Part shown: positions 10,310 to 23,638 of the stretch, piece by piece
Numbering within the stretch: the first letter of the stretch is position 1
Layout: every line of letters begins with the position of its first letter
Origin: Alkalicoccus luteus
Lineage (GTDB): Bacteria > Bacillota > Bacilli > Bacillales > Salisediminibacteriaceae
Direction of reading: 5' to 3'
Assembly (NCBI RefSeq): GCF_012034335.1
Contig: NZ_JAATHJ010000006.1
Span: forward strand, 91,031 to 155,030
DNA length: 64,000 nt
Notes under the pieces: generated by a model
Databases searched by the model: none
What the model was told of the DNA's origin: nothing
Seen by the model: only the letters and a program-made list of their open reading frames with translations
Position numbers and translations under genes: made by a program

Positions 10310-10900
10310 TTATACTTTTTGTGATTTATCCATCACTTCATCGATCAATCCGTATTCTTTTGCTTCTACGGCGCTCATGAAGTTGTCGCGGTCCGTATCG
10401 CGGCTGATCGTTGCGATATCCTGGCCGGTGCGCTCCGCAAGAATTTCATTCAGCTTCTCGCGCATACGCACGATTCGCTTCGCGTGAATTTCAATGTCGG
10501 ACGCCTGTCCCTGTGTGCCGCCGAGCGGCTGGTGAATCATGACCTCGCTGTTCGGCAGCGCGTAACGCTTGCCTTTGGCACCTGCCGCAAGGAGAAATGC
10601 TCCCATGGATGCGGCCATGCCGATGCAGATTGTCTGCACGTTTGGCTTAATAAACTGCATCGTATCGTAAATCGCCATTCCGGCCGTAATCGATCCGCCC
10701 GGGCTGTTAATGTAAAGAGAGATGTCTTTATCCGGATCATCTGCCGTCAGGAACAGCAGCTGACTCACGATGGAGTTCGCAACGTTGTCATCGATCCCGG
10801 AGCCGAGCATGATAATGCGGTCCTTGAGAAGGCGGGAGTAAATATCGTAGGCGCGTTCCCCGCGGTTCGTTTGTTCAATAACTGTAGGTACTAGATTCAT
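10310..10900 (-). CDS. clpP: ClpP, proteolytic subunit of Clp ATP-dependent protease
   Basis: A 196-residue serine protease that forms a double heptamer and degrades proteins fed by ClpX, ClpC or ClpE. The catalytic triad is visible: Ser in GMAASMGAF, His in MIHQPLGG, Asp in [11 protein letters not shown] start it at ATG 10900 after AGGAGGAATTGTA; the frame extends further upstream, but that part overlaps the promoter and CtsR operator. The gene is transcribed alone, leftward, with its own promoter and terminator. Confidence 0.97.
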   Translation of the reverse strand: MNLVPTVIEQTNRGERAYDIYSRLLKDRIIMLGSGIDDNVANSIVSQLLFLTADDPDKDISLYINSPGGSITAGMAIYDTMQFIKPNVQTICIGMAASMGAFLLAAGAKGKRYALPNSEVMIHQPLGGTQGQASDIEIHAKRIVRMREKLNEILAERTGQDIATISRDTDRDNFMSAVEAKEYGLIDEVMDKSQKV

Positions 10901-10959
10901 TACAATTCCTCCTTTAGAAATAAAGATACTACGGGACGCTTGTTCTTCCGTATGTACCC

Positions 10960-10989
10960 ATCTTACCTTTAAGGTCAATTAAGGTCAAA
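10960..10989 (-). promoter_or_regulatory. clpP promoter with CtsR operator
   Basis: Two tandem heptads GGTCAAT and GGTCAAA, three bases apart (10973-10989, read on the plus strand), match the CtsR direct repeat. On the minus strand they overlap a TTGACC -35 (10983-10988), which is 17 nt from a TAAGAT -10 (10960-10965). Binding of the heat-stress repressor CtsR would block RNA polymerase here. Confidence 0.85.
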
Positions 10990-11106
10990 CAATTTGAGCC
11001 GTCCATCCAATTCAGTATATCATTACTTTCCATTACCGTTCATGGGGAAACTCAAACACGACTGTGATAAAATAGACGGCAGAGTAAAGCGAAGGAGGAA
11101 TGCACG

Positions 11107-12417
11107 GTGAATATGGATTTCAGGATGATCCAGCAGCAGTCGATGAAGCTAGTTATGACGAACGAACTGCGACAGGCGATTACGATGCTGCAGTATTCCG
11201 TGCAGGACCTTCATGATTATTTACAGGAACAGCAGCTGGAAAATCCGCTCATCGAACTTGAACTGAGCGGCTCGGAAAAAGAATTTAACCGCACGGGCAG
11301 CTATCAGGGAAACGATGTGTCCGCTCTCGATTTTGTGGCGGCCGGGGAAGAGGGTCTGCAGGACTACCTGCTCAGTCAGCTGCGTGAACAACAGCTTACC
11401 CCGAAGGAATATGCGGTGGCATCCTATTTAGCGTTGTCAGTTGACGAGAACGGCTACCTCACCGGGAGCGCTGCGGAATTTGCCGAGGAACTGAATGAAC
11501 CGGAAGAGCTGGCAGCAAGCTGCCTCCGTATTCTGCAGTCGCTTGAGCCGGCAGGTGTCGGAGCAGGTTCTCTCCGTGAATGCCTGCTGCTTCAGCTCGA
11601 ACGGATGCCGGTGCGCGACAGGCTCGCAGAAGCGGTCGTCGACAGGCATCTGGACCGGCTGGCATCAAGGCAGTTTAAGCAGATTGCCAAGGAGGAAGAA
11701 GTGACAGCAGCTGACGTCCAGTCGGCCGCGGATTTCATCGTTACGCTGAACCCGAAGCCGGGAGCTGCTTTTCATCAGGAACCCGCCGAGTATATCGCCC
11801 CTGACGCAACAGTTGTGAAGAAGGACGGAGAGTGGCTCGTGCAGCTGAACAATGATGCACTTCCGGTGATGAGAGTAAACAAAAGCTATGAACAGCTGTA
11901 CCGGCAGGATGAGCAGGAGGTTCATTCCTATCTGAAGCAGAAGCAGGAGCAGTTTCTCTGGATTCAGCGGAGCATCGCCCAGCGGCAGGATACGATTCTG
12001 CGCGTAACAAAGGCCGTCATCGAACATCAGCGTGCGTTCCTGGAGCAAGGCCCGGAGCATCTGAAGCCGCTGACGCTCAAAATGATCGCCGAAAAGCTCG
12101 ACATTCATGAGTCGACCGTTTCACGTGCGGCAACGAAAAAGTATGTGCAGACTCCGAGAGGGCTGTATGAGCTGAAGTATTTCTTTAAATCCGGTGTTGT
12201 GACGGAAAGCGGTGCGGATCAGTCGGCGGACCGTGCGAAGATTTATCTGAAAAAAATGATTGATGGAGAAAATAAACGAAAGCCGCTGTCGGATCAGAAG
12301 CTGTCGGAGCTGCTCGCTGACGAGCATGGAATTGAACTGAAGCGTCGTACGGTGGCGAAGTACCGCGAAGAGATGCACGTTCCATCTTCTTCAAAACGGA
12401 AACGTTATGAGTCGTAG
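11107..12417 (+). CDS. rpoN: RNA polymerase sigma-54 factor (SigL)
   Basis: A 436-residue sigma-54 factor. The glutamine-rich activator-binding N-terminus (MIQQQSMKLVMTNELRQAIT) is followed by the core-binding region and the helix-turn-helix. The diagnostic C-terminal RpoN box is present as RRTVAKYREEMHVPSSSKRK. It directs transcription from -24/-12 promoters with enhancer-binding activators; in Bacillus it serves degradative and fermentative pathways. GTG 11107 follows GGAGGAATGCACG. The next gene begins 21 nt later. Confidence 0.95.
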   Translation: MNMDFRMIQQQSMKLVMTNELRQAITMLQYSVQDLHDYLQEQQLENPLIELELSGSEKEFNRTGSYQGNDVSALDFVAAGEEGLQDYLLSQLREQQLTPKEYAVASYLALSVDENGYLTGSAAEFAEELNEPEELAASCLRILQSLEPAGVGAGSLRECLLLQLERMPVRDRLAEAVVDRHLDRLASRQFKQIAKEEEVTAADVQSAADFIVTLNPKPGAAFHQEPAEYIAPDATVVKKDGEWLVQLNNDALPVMRVNKSYEQLYRQDEQEVHSYLKQKQEQFLWIQRSIAQRQDTILRVTKAVIEHQRAFLEQGPEHLKPLTLKMIAEKLDIHESTVSRAATKKYVQTPRGLYELKYFFKSGVVTESGADQSADRAKIYLKKMIDGENKRKPLSDQKLSELLADEHGIELKRRTVAKYREEMHVPSSSKRKRYES

Positions 12418-12438
12418 CGGACAGATTGGAGGATTGAA

Positions 12439-12678
12439 ATGAACCTGTACTTTTATACGAAAGAAAATTGTCCGCTTTGTGAGGAAGCGGAGGAAAAGCT
12501 TGAGATGGCGGTTCAGGGAACGAATATCCGCTGGGAAAAGCGTGATATTTATGAGAAGGATGAATGGCTGGAAGTTTATCAGCTGCGCATACCGGTTATA
12601 GAGACTGCAGAAGGTACTGTGCTTCAGGAGGGGATTGTCAGCTACGGCGAACTGCTGTCGATACTGAAAACTTCCTAG
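12439..12678 (+). CDS. Glutaredoxin-like thioredoxin-fold protein
   Basis: A 79-residue protein with thioredoxin fold. A CPLC redox motif sits near residue 11 (TKENCPLCEEAEEKL), and the cis-proline segment reads LRIPVIE. It probably reduces disulphides or acts as a redox shuttle; partners are unknown. It lies between rpoN and the cggR promoter and is followed by a terminator. Confidence 0.85.
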   Translation: MNLYFYTKENCPLCEEAEEKLEMAVQGTNIRWEKRDIYEKDEWLEVYQLRIPVIETAEGTVLQEGIVSYGELLSILKTS

Positions 12679-12709
12679 TTGCGCATACGTAAGGATACTG
12701 CTACAATTA

Positions 12710-12742
12710 AGGCGTAAGCGGGAGTATTCTTACGCCTTTTCG
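12710..12742 (+). terminator. Terminator between the glutaredoxin-like gene and cggR
   Basis: Arms AAGGCGTAAG and CTTACGCCTT enclose a 10-nt loop, with a short T run ending in the second arm. Confidence 0.8.
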
Positions 12743-12766
12743 AAAGGTGATTTTTTTACACCTTGG

Positions 12767-12804
12767 TGGGACATAATTTGTCTACTAGGGACTACATATG
12801 TCCC
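12767..12804 (+). promoter_or_regulatory. CggR operator upstream of cggR-gap
   Basis: The pattern GGGAC-N6-TGTC-N5-GGGAC-N6-TGTCC is visible. It has the same half-sites as the known Bacillus subtilis CggR operator. CggR bound here represses the glycolytic operon until fructose-1,6-bisphosphate relieves it. I do not see a good -35/-10 pair. Confidence 0.75.
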
Positions 12805-12831
12805 GCATGTCTGGGTAAAAGGAGAATCCGC

Positions 12832-13857
12832 ATGAATATGCTGCTTGATCTGCAGAAGAAACTGCTTCCTGATCTGGTCGAAGTCATGGGGCTCCGTTAC
12901 CGGGTGCTCCGCTATATCCGGCTCATGCAGCCGATCGGCCGGCGCACGCTGGCTGCAAGTCTGGAAATGTCGGAACGTGTGCTGCGTGCCGAGGTTACCT
13001 TTTTAAAGGATCAGGGGCTCGTCGAGTTTCATACGACAGGAATGCTGCTGACAGAAGAAGGACAGATGCTGCTTGGCCAGCTGGAAGCTGTTATGAAAGA
13101 AGTGTTTGATACGAGAACGATTGAAGAGGAGCTGCAAAAGCGTCTCGATGTCGAAGAAGTACACGTCGTTCCCGGTGACAGCGATGAATTCAGCTGGGTG
13201 AAAAAAGAGCTTGGCCGCTCAGCGGTAAGCGTGATGAAGCGAAAGCTGCTGCCTGATAACAACGTGATTGCTGTTACAGGCGGAACATCGATCGCTGCCG
13301 TTGCTGAAATGCTCGTGCCCGATGCGGACTTAAAGGAAGCTCTTTTCGTTCCGGCCAGAGGCGGACTCGGTGAACAGGTGGAGAATCAGGCGAATACAAT
13401 CTGCTCCACGATGGCCAGAAAGGCAATGGGCTCCTACCGGCTGCTGCACGTTCCGGACCAGCTGAGTCAGGAGGCGTTTGATTCCCTGATCAGCGAACCA
13501 AACGTTCAGTCGGTGCTGAAGCTGATTCACGCAGCCACGATGGTGGTGCACGGAATCGGCGATGCCAGAACAATGGCGGAACGCCGTGATACAGCGCCGG
13601 ATGTTCTGAAGAAGCTTGAAGACGGAAATGCAGTAGCAGAAGCGTTCGGATATTATTTTGACGCAGACGGCGGAATCGTTCACAAAGTAACGACGATCGG
13701 CCTGCAGCTGGAAGAACTGACGACGATCCCTGCAATCATTGCAGTGGCCGGCGGTTCCTCTAAAGCAGATGCGATCGAAGCCTGTATGAAGCGGGCGCCT
13801 GGACAGGTGCTCGTCACCGATGAAGGAGCAGCAAGGCGGATATTAAACCGCGGCTGA
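12832..13857 (+). CDS. cggR: Central glycolytic genes repressor CggR
   Basis: A 341-residue SorC/DeoR-type repressor with an N-terminal winged helix (PIGRRTLAASLEMSERVLRA) and a sugar-phosphate-binding effector domain (VTGGTSIAAVAEMLV, VPARGGLGEQVENQANTICS, VHGIGDARTMAERRDT). In Bacillus, CggR senses fructose-1,6-bisphosphate and represses its own operon. ATG 12832 follows AAAGGAGAATCCGC. It leads the cggR-gap-pgk-tpiA-gpmI-eno cluster and has its own operator just upstream. Confidence 0.96.
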   Translation: MNMLLDLQKKLLPDLVEVMGLRYRVLRYIRLMQPIGRRTLAASLEMSERVLRAEVTFLKDQGLVEFHTTGMLLTEEGQMLLGQLEAVMKEVFDTRTIEEELQKRLDVEEVHVVPGDSDEFSWVKKELGRSAVSVMKRKLLPDNNVIAVTGGTSIAAVAEMLVPDADLKEALFVPARGGLGEQVENQANTICSTMARKAMGSYRLLHVPDQLSQEAFDSLISEPNVQSVLKLIHAATMVVHGIGDARTMAERRDTAPDVLKKLEDGNAVAEAFGYYFDADGGIVHKVTTIGLQLEELTTIPAIIAVAGGSSKADAIEACMKRAPGQVLVTDEGAARRILNRG

Positions 13858-14943
<1,086 letters not shown>

Positions 14944-14981
14944 TCTGCTTATGCAGTAAACACCATCCTGAAACACCCTTT

Positions 14982-15014
14982 AGGAGGCGGGCCCGTGTCC
15001 TGCCTCCTTTTTTC
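14982..15014 (+). terminator. Terminator after gap
   Basis: Arms AGGAGGC and GCCTCCT, 13 nt apart, are followed by a run of T residues. Partial read-through to pgk is likely given the conserved operon. Confidence 0.8.
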
Positions 15015-15195
15015 ATGGCGTAAACGAAGCTTACTGCGGCACCGCTCGCGGTATGTTGTATGTCTCGCCTGACTGCAAAAGGGAATATAAGAAAAGCTTT
15101 CTGAAAAGCAGGACTTTTCTCGGAGGCAGCGAAATGTAAGCTGACACGCTTTTTTCGCGCTGCCTGTCACATAAGACTGAAGGAGGTTATATGCG

Positions 15196-16380
15196 ATGAA
15201 CAAGCAATCTGTGCGTGACATCGATGTTAAAGGAAAACGTGTATTCTGCCGGGTGGACTTTAACGTTCCGATGAAGGACGGGGAAGTAACCGATGATACG
15301 CGAATCCGGGCGGCTCTGCCAACGATCAAGATGCTGGCTGACCAGGGAGCGAAAGTGATTCTGGCAAGCCACCTCGGACGTCCGAAAGGAGAGGCGGTTG
15401 AGGAGCTGCGGCTTGACCCGGTAGCGAAACGTTTGAGTGACCTTCTGGAGCGGGAAGTAGTCAAAACGGATGCCGTTTACGGTGAGGAGCCGAAGCAGGC
15501 GGTGGAACATATTGACGAAGGCGGCATCGTGCTGCTTGAAAACGTGCGTTTTGAAGCTGGAGAAGAGAAAAACGACGGCGGTCTCGCAAAGCAGTTCGCG
15601 GAGCTTGCTGATATCTACGTCAATGACGCGTTCGGTGCAGCCCACCGCGCCCATGCTTCCACCGCAGGAATTGCCGAGCATCTGCCTGCTGTTGCAGGAC
15701 TTCTCATGGAGAAGGAGCTTGACGTTCTCGGAAAAGCACTTGAATCGCCGGAACGGCCGTTTACAGCCATCATCGGCGGAGCAAAAGTGAAAGACAAAAT
15801 CGGTGTTATCGACAATCTGCTTGATAAAGTAGATAACCTCATTATTGGCGGAGGACTTGCGTATACGTTCGTAAAGGCGCAAGGCAAAGAAATTGGTAAA
15901 TCCCTGCTGGAAGAAGATAAAATTGATCTGGCAAAGCAGTTTATGCAAAAAGCGGAAGAAAAGGGCGTCAAGTTCTACATGCCGCAGGATGTCATGGTAG
16001 CGGATGACTTTGGTGAAGATGCGAACAAAAAAGTCGTTTCCATCGACGATATTCCGGCAGACTGGGAAGCACTCGACATCGGCCCGGAAACGATTAAAGC
16101 GTACGCTGATGTCATTAAGAACTCCAAGCTTGTCATTTGGAACGGGCCGATGGGTGTATTTGAGCTTGATTCGTTCGCAAAAGGCACGATCGGCGTTGCA
16201 GAAGCACTTGCGGACGCTGAGGACACGTATACAGTCATCGGAGGAGGAGACTCTGCCGCTGCAGTCGAGAAATTCGGCTACGCAGAAAAAATGGATCATA
16301 TGTCCACAGGCGGCGGCGCTTCTCTCGAGTTCATTGAAGGAAAAGAACTGCCTGGTGTTGCAGCACTGAACGACAAATAA
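15196..16380 (+). CDS. pgk: Phosphoglycerate kinase
   Basis: A 394-residue enzyme transferring phosphate from 1,3-bisphosphoglycerate to ADP. Visible signatures are [20 protein letters not shown] at the N-terminus, the substrate loop [10 protein letters not shown], and the nucleotide-binding [13 protein letters not shown] near the C-terminus. The start follows GAAGGAGG. Spacing to tpiA is 24 nt, so they are one unit. Confidence 0.98.
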   Translation: MNKQSVRDIDVKGKRVFCRVDFNVPMKDGEVTDDTRIRAALPTIKMLADQGAKVILASHLGRPKGEAVEELRLDPVAKRLSDLLEREVVKTDAVYGEEPKQAVEHIDEGGIVLLENVRFEAGEEKNDGGLAKQFAELADIYVNDAFGAAHRAHASTAGIAEHLPAVAGLLMEKELDVLGKALESPERPFTAIIGGAKVKDKIGVIDNLLDKVDNLIIGGGLAYTFVKAQGKEIGKSLLEEDKIDLAKQFMQKAEEKGVKFYMPQDVMVADDFGEDANKKVVSIDDIPADWEALDIGPETIKAYADVIKNSKLVIWNGPMGVFELDSFAKGTIGVAEALADAEDTYTVIGGGDSAAAVEKFGYAEKMDHMSTGGGASLEFIEGKELPGVAALNDK

Positions 16381-16386
16381 GCTTAA

Positions 16387-20083
<3,697 letters not shown>

Positions 20084-20095
20084 GTATGATATGAA

Positions 20096-20131
20096 ACGCC
20101 GCTCCAGAGTGACCTGGGGCGGCGTTTTTTC
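20096..20131 (+). terminator. Terminator after eno
   Basis: Arms ACGCCGCTCCAG and CCTGGGGCGGCGT, with a small loop, are followed by a run of T residues. Confidence 0.9.
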
Positions 20132-20615
20132 TGTCGGATGCCGAGGTAGAGGTGGACGGACGCCATCTGCAGAAGCTGGATTTGACCGGGTGAAATGAAA
20201 GTGTTCAACTTTTGGCTTGAAACGTTCTGGCCCCCTAATTCTGGACGCTTTCGGCCTCGTACTTTGTCATTCTCCCTTTTTCCAAAAAGCGTTCATCTTT
20301 TTTTGTACATATTGATGTGCCATCCTCTTGTAAAACAGCAAAAATTGTTTCGTTCTCGACGCTTCACGTTTGATCCTCAGACCGAATGTTATCGTTGTTT
20401 ATGATAGAGAAAAACGTGTTAAATTAGTGCCGGGAATATTTATCAAGGAGGCTCGTCACCACATCAATGCGGAGGTCACTTCATCCGCACGATGCGCTTC
20501 TCAAGAACGAAAGATGACAGCTAGTTACACAGAAAGAGGAATTTCCATCTCAGACAGCGAATGGTACTGGAAAGACTGTCTCAGGTTCCGCACCTGAAAG
20601 AAACGGAGGATCTTC
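20132..20615. other. Intergenic region upstream of the Gfo/Idh gene
   Basis: I see no supported gene. A weak promoter-like pair (TTGTTT and TTAAAT, 18-nt spacing) lies near 20395-20424. The downstream part contains AAGGAGG near 20445, but the frame after it has no recognisable product. I looked for a T-box or other riboswitch in this leader and found no defining motif. Confidence 0.35.
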
Positions 20616-21659
20616 ATGACTTATCGTATCGGTATTGTAGGCCCGGGCATGATTGCCACAACCGCTCATATTCCGGCGCTGTTAAAGGACGGAAGAGCGG
20701 AAATCGCCGCTGTCACATCACGAACGCATGAAACAGCTCAGAAAGCGGCCGAGCGCTTTCATATTCCCGGAGTATATACGTCAGAAGCAGAGATGTATGC
20801 AAATGAACAGCTCGACCTCGTCTTGATCTGCGTTCCAAACGCGTACCATGCAGCGTCCGTAAGGAGAGCGTTTGAAGCAGGAGTTCACGTGTTTTGTGAG
20901 AAGCCGCCGGCTATGAATGCTGCCGAGGCGTCGCTGATGGAAAAAGCCGCGTCAGACGCGGATCGTCATCTGATGTACGGGTTTCACCACCGATTTCAGC
21001 TGGAAACAATCGTCTTGAAAAAGGCTGTCGACAGCGGCGAGCTTGGCGATATTTATCATATGAACGTACAGGCGGTCAGGCGGCGCGGTATTCCCGGCTG
21101 GGGCTCATTTACGGATAAGGAAAAGCAGGGCGGCGGCCCGCTGATTGACGTTGGGGTTCACATGCTCGACCTTGCCGCGTACATCAGCGGCTTTCCAAAG
21201 CCAGTGGAAGTGATGGGCGTGACGCACCAGCGGCTCGGGAGGAAACCGGGTGTCGGACTGCTTGGAGACTGGGATCCACATACGTTCAGTGTCGAAGATT
21301 TCGCCTCGGGCATGATCCGGTTTGAAAACGGCAGTTCGCTCGTGCTGGAAACATCCTACGCGGCGAATACGGCTGAACAGGAGCGGCTGAACGTTTCCTT
21401 TTTTGGGGATGAAGGAGGAGCGGATACGTCGCCATTCCGGATGTATGGGGAAAAATACGGTGCGTTGCTCGATACGACACCGGTATTTCTTGATAAAATG
21501 GAAGACCGGGATGCTTACGACCGGCAGCTCACGCACGTTCTGGACGTACTCGATAAAAAAGCTGCTCCTGCCCCGCCGAATCAGGGCACCTATGTCCAGC
21601 AGCTCGTGGACGCCTTATATGAGTCAGCAGCCACGGGAAAGGCAGTTTCATTCCGGTGA
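20616..21659 (+). CDS. Gfo/Idh/MocA family NAD(P)-dependent oxidoreductase
   Basis: A 347-residue two-domain oxidoreductase: an N-terminal Rossmann fold (IGIVGPGMIATTAHIPALLK), the family lysine in CEKPPAMNAAEA, and a C-terminal alpha/beta domain with HHRFQLE and GGGPLIDVGVHMLDLAAY. Family members oxidise sugars, inositols or related polyols. The substrate cannot be read from sequence and no sugar-pathway gene is adjacent. The start follows ACGGAGG. Confidence 0.88.
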   Translation: MTYRIGIVGPGMIATTAHIPALLKDGRAEIAAVTSRTHETAQKAAERFHIPGVYTSEAEMYANEQLDLVLICVPNAYHAASVRRAFEAGVHVFCEKPPAMNAAEASLMEKAASDADRHLMYGFHHRFQLETIVLKKAVDSGELGDIYHMNVQAVRRRGIPGWGSFTDKEKQGGGPLIDVGVHMLDLAAYISGFPKPVEVMGVTHQRLGRKPGVGLLGDWDPHTFSVEDFASGMIRFENGSSLVLETSYAANTAEQERLNVSFFGDEGGADTSPFRMYGEKYGALLDTTPVFLDKMEDRDAYDRQLTHVLDVLDKKAAPAPPNQGTYVQQLVDALYESAATGKAVSFR

Positions 21660-21756
21660 ACGGTTTGCGGCAGTTTGCGTAAGCTCTTGCGTGAATCGGC
21701 AGTTCGTGTTATATTTTCAAAAGGTATTCATGTACGTTTAACAAGGGGTGTATTCC

Positions 21757-21987
21757 GTGGAACAACTTCTGTCAGTGGCGTTAGTCATTACATCGATTCT
21801 GCTCATCGCAGTCGTTTTGCTTCAGTCAGGCCGCAGCGCCGGTTTGTCAGGAGCTATTTCAGGCGGTGCCGAGCAGATGGTCGGCAAGCAGAAAGCAAGA
21901 GGATTGGAAGCAGTGCTCAGCCGTGCAACGGTTGTGCTTGGTATTCTTTTCTTCGTGTTTGCTCTCTGGCTCGGTTATTTTATGTAA
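21757..21987 (+). CDS. secG: Preprotein translocase subunit SecG
   Basis: A 76-residue membrane protein with two transmembrane helices joined by the conserved cytoplasmic loop (QSGRSAGLSGAISGGAEQM). SecG assists SecYEG protein export. GTG 21757 is preferred because AAGGGGTG lies just upstream and overlaps an earlier in-frame GTG. The order secG, esterase, rnr, smpB, ssrA matches Bacillus subtilis. Confidence 0.95.
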   Translation: MEQLLSVALVITSILLIAVVLLQSGRSAGLSGAISGGAEQMVGKQKARGLEAVLSRATVVLGILFFVFALWLGYFM

Positions 21988-21998
21988 ACGCAAGGACA

Positions 21999-22036
21999 GA
22001 GGCTGTTCCGGAATTGAACCGGACGGCCTCTTTTTT
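21999..22036 (+). terminator. Terminator after secG
   Basis: Arms AGAGGCTGTTCCGG and CCGGACGGCCTCT (one internal mismatch) are followed by seven T residues. Confidence 0.85.
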
Positions 22037-22121
22037 TGTGGGGCCCGGGTTAACAGAGCCTTTTTTCGGGAATAACTGCTCATAACAGCAGGAAACGACG
22101 AACCCGGGAAGGTGACGCATT

Positions 22122-22886
22122 ATGATAGGCTGTCTGATTATCCATGGATTTACCGGAACACCTCAGGAAGTTGAGGACATACAACAGTATATGAGGCAGA
22201 ATAACTGGCTCGTATACACCCCGGAACTCCCCGGCCACGACGGAACGAAAAACGGTCTGAAAGAAGCGGACCATCGCGAGTGGATCTACAAAGCAAAGGT
22301 AGCACTGGAAGAACTGATAAACAGGTGTGACAAAGTATATGTCATTGGTTTTTCCATGGGCGGTGTGATTGCAGGCTACCTTGCAGCCCATTATCCGATT
22401 GATAAGCTCGTACTCGTCTCATCAGCCGTCTTTTACTTGAACCCGCGCCAAATCGCGGAAGATGTAAAAGGCTGGGTGATGGAAGGCATTAAGGGAGAAC
22501 TTGACGGAAACGACATATACCATTTTTACCGTGATAAAATAAAGCGGACCCCGGCAACAGCCACTCTGGAATTTGCACGTCTTGTTAAAAAGCTGCGCCA
22601 TGCGCTGGCTGATATTACGGTGCCGACGCTCATCGTCCAGGGAGAGAAGGACGGGCTCGTACCGGCAAGAAGTGCTGACTATATTTATGAAAATATCCGT
22701 TCAGAAGATAAGGAAATATTCTTTTTTGAAGATGCTAAGCATTATATCTGGTTTGGCGATCAAAAAGAGGCATTTTTAAATAAGCTCGGACATTTCCTGA
22801 ACAGTCCTGAGCTTGCAGGAACGGAAGACAGAAGGAGTATAAAGACTGATGATGAAGATCGCTCAACCGAAACCATTCATGTTTAA
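22122..22886 (+). CDS. Alpha/beta hydrolase, carboxylesterase-like
   Basis: A 254-residue alpha/beta hydrolase. Oxyanion segment [14 protein letters not shown]; nucleophile elbow GFSMGG; the acid in EKDGLVP; histidine in DAKHYIWFG. Likely a monoacylglycerol lipase or esterase of the Est30 group acting on short acyl chains. Its last 38 nt overlap the next esterase gene in another frame. The C-terminal 20 residues after the fold (rich in E, D, R) are an extension produced by the overlap. Substrate is unknown. Confidence 0.85.
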   Translation: MIGCLIIHGFTGTPQEVEDIQQYMRQNNWLVYTPELPGHDGTKNGLKEADHREWIYKAKVALEELINRCDKVYVIGFSMGGVIAGYLAAHYPIDKLVLVSSAVFYLNPRQIAEDVKGWVMEGIKGELDGNDIYHFYRDKIKRTPATATLEFARLVKKLRHALADITVPTLIVQGEKDGLVPARSADYIYENIRSEDKEIFFFEDAKHYIWFGDQKEAFLNKLGHFLNSPELAGTEDRRSIKTDDEDRSTETIHV

Positions 22887-23598
22887 AGGCGGACCGAGGG
22901 CGGTGCTGCTGCTGCACGGCTTTACCGGAAATTCAGCAGACACCCGCATGCTCGGACGCTACCTGAACAAGCGCGGCTACACGTGCTATGCACCGCATAT
23001 GACCGGCCACGGTGTCCCACCAGAAGAGCTGGTACAATCCGGACCTGAAGACTGGTGGGAAGATGTGCAGGCGGCCTATCAGAAGCTGAAAGATGACGGC
23101 TACGAAGAAATCGCAGCAGGCGGGTTGTCTCTCGGAGGCGTTTATTCATTAAAGCTCGGCTATACGGTGCCGTTAAAAGGTCTTTTTACAATGTGCTCAC
23201 CGGTGGAAATTCAAAGTGAAGAAAAAATGTTCAAAGGCGTGGAAGAATACGCCCGCAAGTATAAGCAGAATGAGCAGAAGCCGGAAGAGGAAATTGAAGC
23301 AGAAATGAAGGCGTTTGACGGGACACAGACAGAGACGATTCAAAAGCTGAGAGGCTTAAATCAGGAAGTAAAAGAAAACCTCGATCAGATTTACACGCCA
23401 ACATTTGTTGCTCAGGGCAAGAAAGACAGAATGATTGACATTAACAGTGCCAGCATCATCTACGAAACGGTGGAGACAGACCATAAAGAACTGAAGTGGT
23501 ATGAAGAATCAGGCCACGTTATTACACTCGATAAAGAACGAGACCAGCTGCATGAAGACATCTACGCGTTCCTTGAATCGCTGGACTGGACAGAATAA
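22849..23598 (+). CDS. est: Carboxylesterase, Est30/YvaK type
   Basis: A 249-residue carboxylesterase very like Geobacillus Est30 and Bacillus YvaK. It starts [15 protein letters not shown], has the oxyanion segment [20 protein letters not shown] and the nucleophile GLSLGG, and ends in the characteristic [20 protein letters not shown]. It hydrolyses short-chain esters. The start lies inside the upstream esterase gene after AGAAGGAGT. Two related esterases side by side suggest an old duplication; only this one clearly matches YvaK. Confidence 0.93.
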   Translation: MMKIAQPKPFMFKGGPRAVLLLHGFTGNSADTRMLGRYLNKRGYTCYAPHMTGHGVPPEELVQSGPEDWWEDVQAAYQKLKDDGYEEIAAGGLSLGGVYSLKLGYTVPLKGLFTMCSPVEIQSEEKMFKGVEEYARKYKQNEQKPEEEIEAEMKAFDGTQTETIQKLRGLNQEVKENLDQIYTPTFVAQGKKDRMIDINSASIIYETVETDHKELKWYEESGHVITLDKERDQLHEDIYAFLESLDWTE

Positions 23599-23638
23599 TA
23601 ACTCATGAGTGGTCTCGCATCATGAAAGGAGACCAATA

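Noticed and set aside
20195..20600. Small plus-strand frames between eno and the Gfo/Idh gene, and a possible T-box or riboswitch leader
   Set aside because: The frames have no known product, and no T-box motif or other riboswitch core could be found.
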